The translations under genes and the position numbers were made by a program. A model generated the notes under the pieces. That model did no database searches, was not told the origin of the DNA, and worked only from the letters and a program-made list of their open reading frames with translations. From contig NZ_JAMBNX010000006.1 in the NCBI RefSeq assembly GCF_023715325.1, positions 207,935 through 271,934 of the forward strand: a stretch of DNA of 64,000 nucleotides, in the 5' to 3' direction. The DNA comes from Agromyces mediolanus. Its GTDB lineage: Bacteria > Actinomycetota > Actinomycetes > Actinomycetales > Microbacteriaceae. This document shows, in pieces, positions 40,074 through 48,370 of this stretch (its first letter is position 1; every line of letters begins with the position of its first letter).

Positions 40074-41038
40074 CGGTTCCCTCCTCGGGGTGCAGCGGCG
40101 TCGCGGTCGCGGGTGAGCCACATCACCGCACCGACGATCGCGAAGATCAGCAGGGTCAGCACCACGGCGATCGCGGAGGCGCGGCCGACCTGGTGGGTCA
40201 CGAACGCCTCGCGGTAGATGAAGTACGAGGGCACGGTGGTGGAGGTGCCCGGGCCGCCGGAGGTGGTGTTCCAGACGATGTCGAAGTTCCGAAGCGCGGC
40301 GGTGATCATCAGCACGAGCGCGACCTGGATCTCCCCTCGGAGCGAGGGAAGGGTGACCGCGAAGAACTCGCGCACGGGCCCGGCGCCGTCGAGGCGGGCC
40401 GCCTCGAACTGCTCGGCGGGGATGTTCTGCAGGCCGCTCACGAACAGCACGAAGGCGAGGCCGAACATCACCCAGGTGCCGATGATGCCGACCGACGGCA
40501 GCGCGGTCGTGAAGTCGCCGAGCCAGGCGCGGGTGAGCCCGTCGAGCCCGATGGCCCGCAGCGCGGTGTTGAGCGGCCCGGACTCGGCGAAGATCCAGCG
40601 CCAGGAGATCGCGACGACGACGGTGGAGAGGATGTACGGCACGAACAGCAGCGCACGGAACGCGGCCAGTCCGCGCACCCGGATGCGGGCGATCGCCCCC
40701 ACGAAGACGAGCGCGAGGGCCGTCGGCAGGAGCGCGTAGAAGACCACGAAGACGAGCGAGTGCAGCGTCGCCTGCCAGATCTGGGGGTCGGCGAGCACGC
40801 CGGCGAAGTTGTCGAAGCCGACCCATTCGCTGGCGGTGATGCCGTCCCAGTCGAACAGCGCGATCCAGATGGACTCGACGACCGGGCGCACGAGGAAGAC
40901 GAGGTAGAAGGCGAACGCGGGGACGAGATAGAGGTACGCGTCCCAGTCGTAGCGGCGGAGGAAGGGGCGGCGCCGCGGGGCGCGGTCGGTGGGCCGGGCG
41001 GGGTCCGGGCCTGGGCGCGGGGGCGAGAGGGTCGTCAT
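40070..41038 (-). CDS. Carbohydrate ABC importer permease (MalF-type)
   Basis: This 322-residue protein has a hydrophilic N-terminus, then six membrane helices, with the EAA motif EAARLDGAGPVREFFAVTLPSLRGEI (about 225-250). It is translationally coupled to the second permease. It lies 59 bp downstream of the binding-protein gene, with a strong hairpin between them. Confidence 0.93.
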   Translation of the reverse strand: MTTLSPPRPGPDPARPTDRAPRRRPFLRRYDWDAYLYLVPAFAFYLVFLVRPVVESIWIALFDWDGITASEWVGFDNFAGVLADPQIWQATLHSLVFVVFYALLPTALALVFVGAIARIRVRGLAAFRALLFVPYILSTVVVAISWRWIFAESGPLNTALRAIGLDGLTRAWLGDFTTALPSVGIIGTWVMFGLAFVLFVSGLQNIPAEQFEAARLDGAGPVREFFAVTLPSLRGEIQVALVLMITAALRNFDIVWNTTSGGPGTSTTVPSYFIYREAFVTHQVGRASAIAVVLTLLIFAIVGAVMWLTRDRDAAAPRGGNR

Positions 41039-41059
41039 CGAGGAGTCTCCGGGTGGATG

Positions 41060-41091
41060 CCGGGGGCGGGCCGGGCTCGGCCCACCCCCGG
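41060..41091 (-). terminator. Hairpin between binding-protein and permease genes
   Basis: CCGGGGGCGGGCC pairs with GGCCCACCCCCGG (one mismatch). It lies after the binding-protein stop and probably stabilises its mRNA or partly terminates, so that binding protein exceeds permease. Confidence 0.6.
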
Positions 41092-41097
41092 TCGCGG

Positions 41098-42444
41098 TCA
41101 GTCGGTGTGGAAGTCGACCCAGTCGGACTGCACGCGGTCGAGCAGCGCGTCGGCGCTCTCGCGTCCGGCGAGCACCTCCTGCAGGCCGCCCGTGAAGGTG
41201 TCGAACATCGTGTCGGTGGCCCAGTCGTACCAGTAGAGCGGACCGGCGCCCTCGAGCTGGGTGGCGGAGGCGTCGAGCAGCGCGGCGAACATCGCATCGT
41301 CGCCCGCGGCCTCGACCGGCTGGATCGGCACCCGGTGCGTCGCGGCGAGGAGCTCGGCGGACTCGGGGGAGTTCACCATGCCGACGAAGGCGATCGCCGC
41401 GAGGGAGGCGTCGGACTTCGAGCTCACGTGCCACGGCATGCCGAACGAGCCGCTCGTGGCGTGGTCGCCGTCGGCGAGGCCGGGCGTGAAGTCGAAGGCC
41501 GCGCCGTCGGAGATGGCGCCGGCGTACCAGTTGCCGCCGATGAAGAACACGCCGTCGCCGGAGGCGAACGCCGCGGCCGCGTCGTCGGGGCTCGTGCCGT
41601 CGTACCCGGGGGAGACGTAGCCCTTCGCGACCCACTCCGCGAAGCGGTCGAGCGCCTCGCGGTTCGAGTCGACCGCGAAGTCGGCGCCCGTCGCGCCGGT
41701 GATCCACTCGCGGGTGTCGGCGGCCGGGGTGAGGGCGCCCTGCAGGATCGAGAAGGTCTGCATGGCGGAGGCCTTGTCGGCGTTGCCGAGCACGAGCGGG
41801 GTCTGCCCGGCGGCCTTGGCGGCGGCGAACGCCGCTTCGAGCTCGTCGAGCGTGGTCGGCGTGCCGAGGCCGAGCTCGGCGAGCTTGGCGCGGTTCGAGA
41901 ACAGGCCGACCATCTGGTTGTCGGGCGACATGCCGTAGACCGACCCCTCGCCGAAGCTGGCGCCGTCGTCGGACCACTGCAGCTGCGTGATGGCGTCGCC
42001 GGCGGCGGCGCGGTAGTCGTAGGCGTCGGCGACGTCGTCGAGGGGGCGGATGAGCCCGGCCTTCACGAGCGCGCCGTCGGTGGCCCAGCCCTGGTTGCCC
42101 TGTGCGACATCGGGCGCGTCGGCGGAGTTCATCGCGTTGAGCACCGTCGCGGTGAGGTCGTTGAAGCTCTTGAACTGGATGTCGACGGTGACGTTCGGGA
42201 ACTCGGCCTCGTAGGCGGGCACGAGCTGGTCCATGAAGTCCTGTTCGCCCTGGTCGGCCCAGACGCTGAGGGTGACGTCGCCGAGCTCGGCGACCTGCTC
42301 GGGGGTGACGGGGGCCGTGATCTCCTCCACGGGGGCGGAGGGGGCGGTGCGCGCGCCGCCGGGGGCACTGCACGCGGCGAGCCCCAGGGCGAGCGCGGTG
42401 ACCGCGGCGGCGGCACCGGTGAGACGCATTCGACGGGTGGGCAT
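41098..42444 (-). CDS. Carbohydrate ABC substrate-binding lipoprotein
   Basis: This 448-residue lipoprotein has the signal VTALALGLAAC (lipobox LAAC, Cys25). The mature part resembles family 1 binding proteins: VTLSVWADQGEQDFMDQLVPAYEAEFP at the start, FNDLTATVLNAM, and aromatic residues (GNWYAG, YWYDW) suited to stacking on sugar rings. The substrate is unknown. It is the first gene of a three-gene operon and is divergent from the inositol operon. Confidence 0.92.
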   Translation of the reverse strand: MPTRRMRLTGAAAAVTALALGLAACSAPGGARTAPSAPVEEITAPVTPEQVAELGDVTLSVWADQGEQDFMDQLVPAYEAEFPNVTVDIQFKSFNDLTATVLNAMNSADAPDVAQGNQGWATDGALVKAGLIRPLDDVADAYDYRAAAGDAITQLQWSDDGASFGEGSVYGMSPDNQMVGLFSNRAKLAELGLGTPTTLDELEAAFAAAKAAGQTPLVLGNADKASAMQTFSILQGALTPAADTREWITGATGADFAVDSNREALDRFAEWVAKGYVSPGYDGTSPDDAAAAFASGDGVFFIGGNWYAGAISDGAAFDFTPGLADGDHATSGSFGMPWHVSSKSDASLAAIAFVGMVNSPESAELLAATHRVPIQPVEAAGDDAMFAALLDASATQLEGAGPLYWYDWATDTMFDTFTGGLQEVLAGRESADALLDRVQSDWVDFHTD

Positions 42445-42575
42445 GAGTGGTCCTTTCCGGAGCGGCAGCGATGTCGCTCGCGGGGTGGTCGGCATCGCTG
42501 CCGAGTTGGGGGAACGCCCGTGCGTCTCCGGCTGTCGCCTTCGGCGGCGCGGACGTCGTCATCGTGTCATGATGA

Positions 42576-42607
42576 GACCAATTAGTCCAGTTTCAGGACC
42601 AGTGGTC
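42576..42607. promoter_or_regulatory. Putative GntR/HutC operators of the sugar ABC operon
   Basis: GACCAATTAGTCC (42576-42588) and the palindrome GACCAGTGGTC (42597-42607) are 21 bp apart upstream of the binding-protein gene. They resemble the TGGTC/GACCA half sites of HutC-type GntR regulators, so the protein at 38411-39160 is the likely binder. Confidence 0.5.
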
Positions 42608-42640
42608 AGTTCGCTGATCCAACCATCCGCAATTCATGTT

Positions 42641-42658
42641 ACTTTGTCAAGACAAAGT
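42641..42658. promoter_or_regulatory. Operator of the inositol operon (site 1)
   Basis: ACTTTGTCAAGACAAAGT has perfect 8-bp inverted arms. It lies 28 bp before iolC and recurs with small changes at 48285-48300 and 57789-57806, the latter in front of a GntR regulator. Confidence 0.8.
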
Positions 42659-42686
42659 TCCCCCTCGAAACCGGAGCGCCAGCCGT

Positions 42687-43664
42687 ATGAACCCCACCCC
42701 CGACGCCGCCCTCGACGTCCTGACCATCGGCCGGGTCGGCGTCGACCTGTACCCGCTCCAGGACGCGACGCCGCTCGAGGAGGTGTCGACCTTCGGCAAG
42801 TACCTCGGCGGCAGTGCGACCAACGTCGCCGTCGCGGCCGCGCGGCACGGCCTCTCCGCCGCCGTGATCACCCGCACCGGCGACGACCCGTTCGGCCGCT
42901 TCGTCGCCCAGGAACTCACCCGGCTCGGCGTCGACGCGCGCTTCGTCCAGGCCCTGCCCGGGCGCAAGACGCCGATCACGTTCTGCGAGATCTACCCGCC
43001 CGACGACTTCCCGCTCTACTTCTACCGCGACCCGATCGCCCCCGACCTCCTGATCGAGGCCGCCGAGCTCGATCTCGACGCCGTCCGCGACGCCCGCGTC
43101 TACTGGTCGACGGCGACGGGGCTCTCCGTCGAGCCGAGCCGCGCAGCGCACCTCGCCGCCTGGGCCGCGCGGGGCCGCGCCCCGCTCACGATCCTCGACC
43201 TCGACTACCGGCCGATGTTCTGGGAGCACGAGCAGCTCGCCCGCGAGCAGGTGTCCGCCGCCCTCGAGCACGTCACCGTCGCCGTCGGCAACCTCGACGA
43301 GTGCGACATCGCCGTCGGCGAGCGCGACCCGCAGCGGGCCGCCGACGCGCTCCTCGATCGCGGCGTCGAGCTCGCCGTCGTGAAGCAGGGGCCGCGCGGC
43401 GTGCTCGCGAAGACCCGCGAGGAAACCGTCGAGGTCCCGCCGCACGCCGTCGCCGTCGTCAACGGCCTCGGCGCCGGCGACGGCTTCGGCGGTGCGCTGT
43501 GCCGCGGGCTGCTCGCCGGCGAACCGCTCGAACGCGTCATCCGCTTCGCGAACGTCGCCGGTGCGATCGTCGCCGGCCGCCGCGAGTGCTCCACCGCCAT
43601 GCCGACGAGCGACGAGGTCGAGGCCGCGCTCGCCGCGGCTGCCGAGGGGAGCCGGGATGCCTGA
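42687..43664 (+). CDS. iolC: 5-dehydro-2-deoxygluconokinase IolC (PfkB family)
   Basis: This 325-residue PfkB kinase has the N-terminal signature GGSATNVAVAAARHG and the catalytic GAGD in NGLGAGDGFGGAL (about 263-275). In inositol breakdown IolC phosphorylates 2-deoxy-5-keto-gluconate (DKG). The gene is the first of the operon and has a GGAG about 11 bp before the ATG. It overlaps the aldolase gene by 8 bp. The genes iolB and iolD that follow make the IolC assignment much stronger than PfkB motifs alone. Confidence 0.9.
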   Translation: MNPTPDAALDVLTIGRVGVDLYPLQDATPLEEVSTFGKYLGGSATNVAVAAARHGLSAAVITRTGDDPFGRFVAQELTRLGVDARFVQALPGRKTPITFCEIYPPDDFPLYFYRDPIAPDLLIEAAELDLDAVRDARVYWSTATGLSVEPSRAAHLAAWAARGRAPLTILDLDYRPMFWEHEQLAREQVSAALEHVTVAVGNLDECDIAVGERDPQRAADALLDRGVELAVVKQGPRGVLAKTREETVEVPPHAVAVVNGLGAGDGFGGALCRGLLAGEPLERVIRFANVAGAIVAGRRECSTAMPTSDEVEAALAAAAEGSRDA

Positions 43665-44589
43665 GCCGACCATCGCCGCCGAGCTCGCCGCGGGCGGGCT
43701 GCCGCCCGAGTCCTTCGCCGCGCTCCGCGAGGCGCGTGCCGCCGATCCCGACGCGATCGCCCGGGCGCTCGACGCGCGCCGGTCACGCCCGCTCCTGCGC
43801 GGGGACCGCCGGCTGTTCATCGTCGCGGCCGATCACCCGGCCCGAGGCGCCCTCGGCGTCCGCGACGACGACTTCGCCATGGCCGACCGCTACCGCCTGC
43901 TCGACCGGCTCGCCATCGCCCTCAGCCACCCCGGCGTCGACGGCGTGCTCGGCACCCCGGACGTCATCGAGGACCTCGCGCTCCTCGGCCTCCTCGACGA
44001 CAAGATCGTCGTCGGCTCGATGAACCGGGGCGGCCTGCGCGGCGCCGCGTTCGAGATGGACGATCGGTACACGGGCTACGACGTGCCGACCATGGTGCGT
44101 TCCCGGCTCGACTTCGGCAAGCTCCTCGTGCGGGTCAACCTCGAGGACCGGGCCACCGCCCCGACGCTGCAGGCGACCGCCGACGCCGTCGGCCAGGCCG
44201 CCGCCGCCCGCCTGCCGATCATGCTGGAGCCGTTCATGAGCTCGTGGCGCGACGGGCGCATCGTCAACGACCTCAGCGCGGAGGCGGTCGTCACCTCGAT
44301 GGCGATCGCCTCCGGCCTCGGCACGAGCTCGGCGTACTCCTGGTTGAAGCTGCCCGTGGTGCCCGAGATGGAGCGGGTGATGGCCGCCTCGACGCTGCCG
44401 ACCCTGCTGCTCGGCGGCGACCCGCGCGAGCACCCCGACGAGACCTACGCCTCCTGGGCCGCCGCGCTCGAGCTGCCCGGCGTGCACGGCCTCGTCGTCG
44501 GACGCACCCTGCTCTACCCGGCCGACGGTGACGTGCGCGGGGCGATCGACACCGCCGCTCGCCTCGTGCACCCCGGAGGCCTCGCGTGA
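43657..44589 (+). CDS. Class I aldolase-like protein of inositol clusters (Cgl0158 type)
   Basis: This 310-residue TIM-barrel protein has the strand-lysine region DKIVVGSMNRGG, LPIMLEPFMSSW and SAYSWLKLPVVPEM, which hold Lys residues able to form a Schiff base. It matches the Cgl0158-type barrel proteins seen in actinobacterial iol clusters and probably splits phosphorylated DKG, replacing IolJ. It is translationally coupled to iolC (8-bp overlap) and to iolB (GTGA overlap). Confidence 0.82.
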   Translation: MPEPTIAAELAAGGLPPESFAALREARAADPDAIARALDARRSRPLLRGDRRLFIVAADHPARGALGVRDDDFAMADRYRLLDRLAIALSHPGVDGVLGTPDVIEDLALLGLLDDKIVVGSMNRGGLRGAAFEMDDRYTGYDVPTMVRSRLDFGKLLVRVNLEDRATAPTLQATADAVGQAAAARLPIMLEPFMSSWRDGRIVNDLSAEAVVTSMAIASGLGTSSAYSWLKLPVVPEMERVMAASTLPTLLLGGDPREHPDETYASWAAALELPGVHGLVVGRTLLYPADGDVRGAIDTAARLVHPGGLA

Positions 44590-45506
44590 GCCCGCGCTGG
44601 CTGCACCGGCGCGGCGAACTCGCCGAAGGGCCGTGGGAGTCGGTCGTCGGCGACGGCCTCGAAGGCTGGAGCTGGACCGGGCTGCGTGTGGCCGAGCTCG
44701 CCGCCGGTGCGGCGCCGCTCACCCTGCCCGCCGGAGGACTCGAGCGGCTCGTCGTGCCGCTCTCGGGCGCCTTCGTGCTCGAGCTCGAGCACGCCGACGG
44801 GCGGCACGAGCGCCTCGAGCTGCACGGCCGCGCCTCGGTCTTCGCCGGCCCGAGCGACGTCGCCTACCTCGGCGTGGGCACCGCGGCGACGCTCAGCGGT
44901 ACCGGGCGGGTGGCCGTCGCGGAGGCGCCGAGCGACGAGCGGCACCCCTCGCGGCGGATCGCTGCCGACGAGGTGCCGGTCGAGCTCCGCGGCGCCGGAC
45001 GCTCGAGCCGCCAGGTGCACAACTTCGGCACGCCGGAGACGCTCGCCGCCGGCCGCTTCATCGTCTGCGAGGTGATCACCCCGTCCGAGAACTGGTCGTC
45101 GTACCCGCCGCACAAGCACGACGAGCAGCGGCCCGGCGTGGAGTCGCAGCTCGAGGAGATCTACTACTTCGAGGCGGCCGTGACGCGCGGAGCGGAGGCG
45201 CCTTCCGGCGCCCGGCCGTTCGGGCTGTTCTCCACGGCGAGCTCCCCGGCCGGCGAGATCGAGATCGACGGCCGGGTGGGCACGGGCGACATCGCCCTCG
45301 TCCCCTTCGGCTACCACGGGCCGGCCGTCGCCGCGCCCGGCTACGACCTGTACTACCTGAACGTCATGGCCGGCCCCGGGCCGGAGCGCGCCTGGCGGAT
45401 CAGCGACGACCCCGCGCACGCCTGGGTGCGGCACAGCTGGGAGGGGCAGGACGTCGACCCCCGACTGCCCTACCTCGCCCCCATCACGGACGGAGCACGC
45501 GAATGA
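44586..45506 (+). CDS. iolB: 5-deoxy-glucuronate isomerase IolB
   Basis: This 306-residue bicupin protein shows family sequences SYPPHKHDE and LEEIYYFE, with His and Glu metal ligands, and VPFGYHGPAVAAPGYDLYYLNVMAGP near the C-terminus. IolB converts 5-deoxyglucuronate to 2-deoxy-5-keto-gluconate. It starts with GTG at 44586 (GTGA overlap with the aldolase) and overlaps iolD by ATGA, so it is clearly in the operon. Confidence 0.95.
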   Translation: MSPRWLHRRGELAEGPWESVVGDGLEGWSWTGLRVAELAAGAAPLTLPAGGLERLVVPLSGAFVLELEHADGRHERLELHGRASVFAGPSDVAYLGVGTAATLSGTGRVAVAEAPSDERHPSRRIAADEVPVELRGAGRSSRQVHNFGTPETLAAGRFIVCEVITPSENWSSYPPHKHDEQRPGVESQLEEIYYFEAAVTRGAEAPSGARPFGLFSTASSPAGEIEIDGRVGTGDIALVPFGYHGPAVAAPGYDLYYLNVMAGPGPERAWRISDDPAHAWVRHSWEGQDVDPRLPYLAPITDGARE

Positions 45507-47413
45507 CCGAACGACGCAGCGCCACCCGGCGGATGACCGTGAGCCAGGCCCTCGTCGAGTTCCTGGCCAATCAGTGGACCGTCGACGGCGACGTGCGCGA
45601 ACGCACCATCGCCGGCACCTTCGGCATCTTCGGCCACGGCAACATCGCCGGGGTCGCGCAGGCGCTGAAGCAGCTCGCCCGCGAGGACCCGGCGCGGATG
45701 CCGTACCACCAGGCCCGCAACGAGCAGGCGATGGTGCACCAGGCCGTCGGCTACGCGCGGATGCACCGCCGGCGGGCGACCTTCGCGTGCACCGCCTCCG
45801 TCGGCCCCGGCGCGACGAACATGCTGACGGGGGCCGCCCTCGCCACCACCAACCGGCTGCCGGTGCTGCTGCTGCCCTCGGACACCTTCGCGACGCGCGT
45901 CGCCGACCCGGTGCTGCAGCAGCTCGAGCTGCCGCACGACGCGACAGTGTCGGTGAACGACGCGTTCCGTCCGCTCTCGCGCTTCTTCGACCGGGTGAGT
46001 CGCCCGGAGCAGCTCTTCTCGGCGGCGCTCGGCGCGATGCGCGTGCTCACCGATCCCGTGGAGACCGGCGCCGTGACGATCTCGCTGCCGGAGGACGTGC
46101 AGGCCGAGCTCATCGACGTGCCCCTCGAGTTCCTCCGCGAGCGCGAGTGGCACGTGCGCCGCCCGCAGCCGGAGCCGGGCGAGCTCGCCCGGGCCGTGGC
46201 GGCGATCCGCGGCGCCGCGTCCCCGCTCATCGTCGCCGGCGGCGGCGTGCTGTACTCCGACGCCGCCGACGAGCTGCGCCGCTTCGCCGAGGCCACGGGC
46301 ATCGCGGTCGCCACGACCCAGGCGGGCGTCGGGGCGCTGCCGTGGGACCACCCGCTCGCGGCGGGCTCGGTCGGCGCGACCGGCACCACGACCGCCAACC
46401 GGCTCGCCGCCGAGGCCGACGTCGTGATCGGGATCGGCACGAGGTACAGCGACTTCACGACCGCGTCGCGCTCGGCGTTCCAGCATCCAGGGGTGCGCTT
46501 CGTGAACCTCAACGTCGCGAGCTTCGACGCGATGAAGCACGGCACCGAGCTGCCGCTCGTGGCCGACGCCAGGGCGGGGCTCGCCGCGCTCGGCGCCGAG
46601 CTCGCCGGCTACGCCACCTCGTCGGGGTACCGGGGCGCGCTCGCCGAGGGCAAGGCCGCCTGGGACGGCGTGGTGGATGCCGCGTTCGCCCCGAGCGGGC
46701 GCCCGCGCCCCGCGCAGTCGGAGATCATCGGCGCCGTCCAGGCGGCGAGTGATCCCCGCGACGTCGTCGTCTGCGCGGCGGGTTCGCTGCCCGGCGACCT
46801 GCACAAGCTGTGGCGGGTGCGCGACGATCTCGGCTACCACGTCGAGTACGCCTACTCCTGCATGGGCTACGAGATCGCGGGCGGCCTCGGCGTGCGCCGC
46901 GGCGCGCCCGACCGCGACGTGATCGTCATGGTGGGCGACGGCTCGTATCTGATGATGCACACCGAGATCGTCACGGCGGTCGCGGAGGGCCTGAAAGTCG
47001 TCATCGTGCTGATCCAGAACCACGGCTACGCGTCGATCGGCGCGCTGAGCGACACGGTCGGCACCGACCGCTACGGCACGCGGTACCGCTATCAGGATGC
47101 CGAGTCGAACGATGTGGACCCGGAACGCCCGCTCCCCGTCGATCTCGCGGCGAACGCGGCGAGCCTCGGCATCGACGTCGTGCGCATCGAGCCGGGGCCG
47201 GACGTCGTCGCCGAGCTCGGCGCGGCCGTGCGCGCGGCGAAGGCGTCGTCGACCGCCACCCTGATCCACGTCGAGAGCGACCCGCTCGTTCCCGCCCCCG
47301 ACGGCGGCGGCTGGTGGGACGTGCCCGTCGCGGCCGTCTCGGAGCTGCCGAGCACGCAGCGCGCCCGTGCGGCGTACGAGGCGGCCCGCGAGGCGCAGCG
47401 CCCGCTCGTCTGA
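45503..47413 (+). CDS. iolD: THcHDO hydrolase IolD (ThDP-dependent)
   Basis: This 636-residue protein of the acetolactate-synthase fold has the N-terminal PYHQARNEQAMVHQAVGYAR with the catalytic-type Glu, the middle domain, and a C-terminal ThDP site GDGSYLMMHTEI then LIQNHGYASIG (GDG-x(n)-N). IolD opens the ring of 3D-trihydroxycyclohexane-1,2-dione. Length and order agree with the family. The start ATG at 45503 overlaps the iolB stop. Confidence 0.95.
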   Translation: MTERRSATRRMTVSQALVEFLANQWTVDGDVRERTIAGTFGIFGHGNIAGVAQALKQLAREDPARMPYHQARNEQAMVHQAVGYARMHRRRATFACTASVGPGATNMLTGAALATTNRLPVLLLPSDTFATRVADPVLQQLELPHDATVSVNDAFRPLSRFFDRVSRPEQLFSAALGAMRVLTDPVETGAVTISLPEDVQAELIDVPLEFLREREWHVRRPQPEPGELARAVAAIRGAASPLIVAGGGVLYSDAADELRRFAEATGIAVATTQAGVGALPWDHPLAAGSVGATGTTTANRLAAEADVVIGIGTRYSDFTTASRSAFQHPGVRFVNLNVASFDAMKHGTELPLVADARAGLAALGAELAGYATSSGYRGALAEGKAAWDGVVDAAFAPSGRPRPAQSEIIGAVQAASDPRDVVVCAAGSLPGDLHKLWRVRDDLGYHVEYAYSCMGYEIAGGLGVRRGAPDRDVIVMVGDGSYLMMHTEIVTAVAEGLKVVIVLIQNHGYASIGALSDTVGTDRYGTRYRYQDAESNDVDPERPLPVDLAANAASLGIDVVRIEPGPDVVAELGAAVRAAKASSTATLIHVESDPLVPAPDGGGWWDVPVAAVSELPSTQRARAAYEAAREAQRPLV

Positions 47414-47465
47414 GCCCGCGCGACCGAATCATCGGGGCGCCCCGCCGCCCCTCGAGAGGAGAACC

Positions 47466-48263
47466 ATGTCCACCGTCCCGGAGACCCACGTGCTGGCCGA
47501 CGCAGACGCCGTCGCCGACTTCGTCGCGGCCCGCATCGCCGACGGCATCGAGCGCGCGCGCGACGCCGGTGCCGACTACGTGCTCGGCTGCCCGAGCGGA
47601 CGCACGCCGCTGCCGACGTACCGGGCGCTCGCGCGCCTCGTGCGCGAGCGCGCGCTCGCTATCTCGCACGTACGCATCGCGCTGATGGACGACTACGTGG
47701 TCGAGACCGAGTCGGGCTTCCGCAACGTCGATCTCGAGGCGCACAACAGCTGCCGGCGCTTCGTGCGCGACGAAGTGGTGGGCCCGCTGAACGCGGCGGC
47801 CGCCGACGAGGGGATGGCGGAGGACCGGCTGCTGCAGCCGGACCCGGCGAACCCGGAGGCGTACGACGAACTGCTCAGCGAGGCCGGCGGCATCGACTGC
47901 TTCCTCCTCGCGAGCGGCGCCGGCGACGGGCACGTCGCCTTCAACCCGCCCGGCTCGGCCCTGGACAGCGGCAGCCGGGTGGTGCGGCTCGCGGAGCAGA
48001 CCCGCATCGACAACCTCGGCACCTTCCCGGAGTTCGGCTCGCTCGACGCGGTGCCGACGCACGGGCTCACGGTCGGGATCGGCACGATCGCCCGGCTGTC
48101 GCGCAGCGCGGTGATGATCATCACGACGGCGGAGAAGCGTCGGGCCTTCGAGCGGATCAGCACCGCCGGCGCGTACGACCCGGAGTGGCCGGCGACCGTC
48201 GTCTCGGAGTGCGAGGACGCCCTCGTCGTCGCGGATCGCGCCGCCGCCGGCGTCGGCGGCTAA
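47466..48263 (+). CDS. NagB-like sugar-phosphate deaminase/isomerase
   Basis: This 265-residue protein of the glucosamine-6-phosphate deaminase and 6-phosphogluconolactonase fold has LGCPSGRTPLPTYRAL for phosphate binding, IALMDDYV, and the active-site loop GAGDGHVAFNPPGS, close to GxDGHIAFNEPGS of NagB. A ring-opening His-like region THGLTVGIGTI follows. The presence of a NagB-like enzyme inside an inositol operon is unusual and hints at an amino-sugar-linked inositol substrate. The ribosome site is GAGAGGAG. An operator region follows the stop. Confidence 0.8.
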   Translation: MSTVPETHVLADADAVADFVAARIADGIERARDAGADYVLGCPSGRTPLPTYRALARLVRERALAISHVRIALMDDYVVETESGFRNVDLEAHNSCRRFVRDEVVGPLNAAAADEGMAEDRLLQPDPANPEAYDELLSEAGGIDCFLLASGAGDGHVAFNPPGSALDSGSRVVRLAEQTRIDNLGTFPEFGSLDAVPTHGLTVGIGTIARLSRSAVMIITTAEKRRAFERISTAGAYDPEWPATVVSECEDALVVADRAAAGVGG

Positions 48264-48284
48264 CCGTCGGCCGCCCTCGATCCG

Positions 48285-48316
48285 ACTTTGTCTTGTCAAA
48301 TTGACATGCTGACAAA
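48285..48316. promoter_or_regulatory. Internal operators of the inositol operon (sites 2 and 2')
   Basis: On the minus strand 48285-48300 reads TTTGACAAGACAAAGT, one mismatch from site 1. Next to it, 48301-48316 reads TTTGTCAGCATGTCAA. They lie between the NagB-like gene and the PHP gene, so a second regulated promoter is likely here. Confidence 0.68.
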
Positions 48317-48370
48317 TCTGGTCGAGGATGGGACTGCGCTCGCGCACCTCCCCCGATTCAAGGACGCATC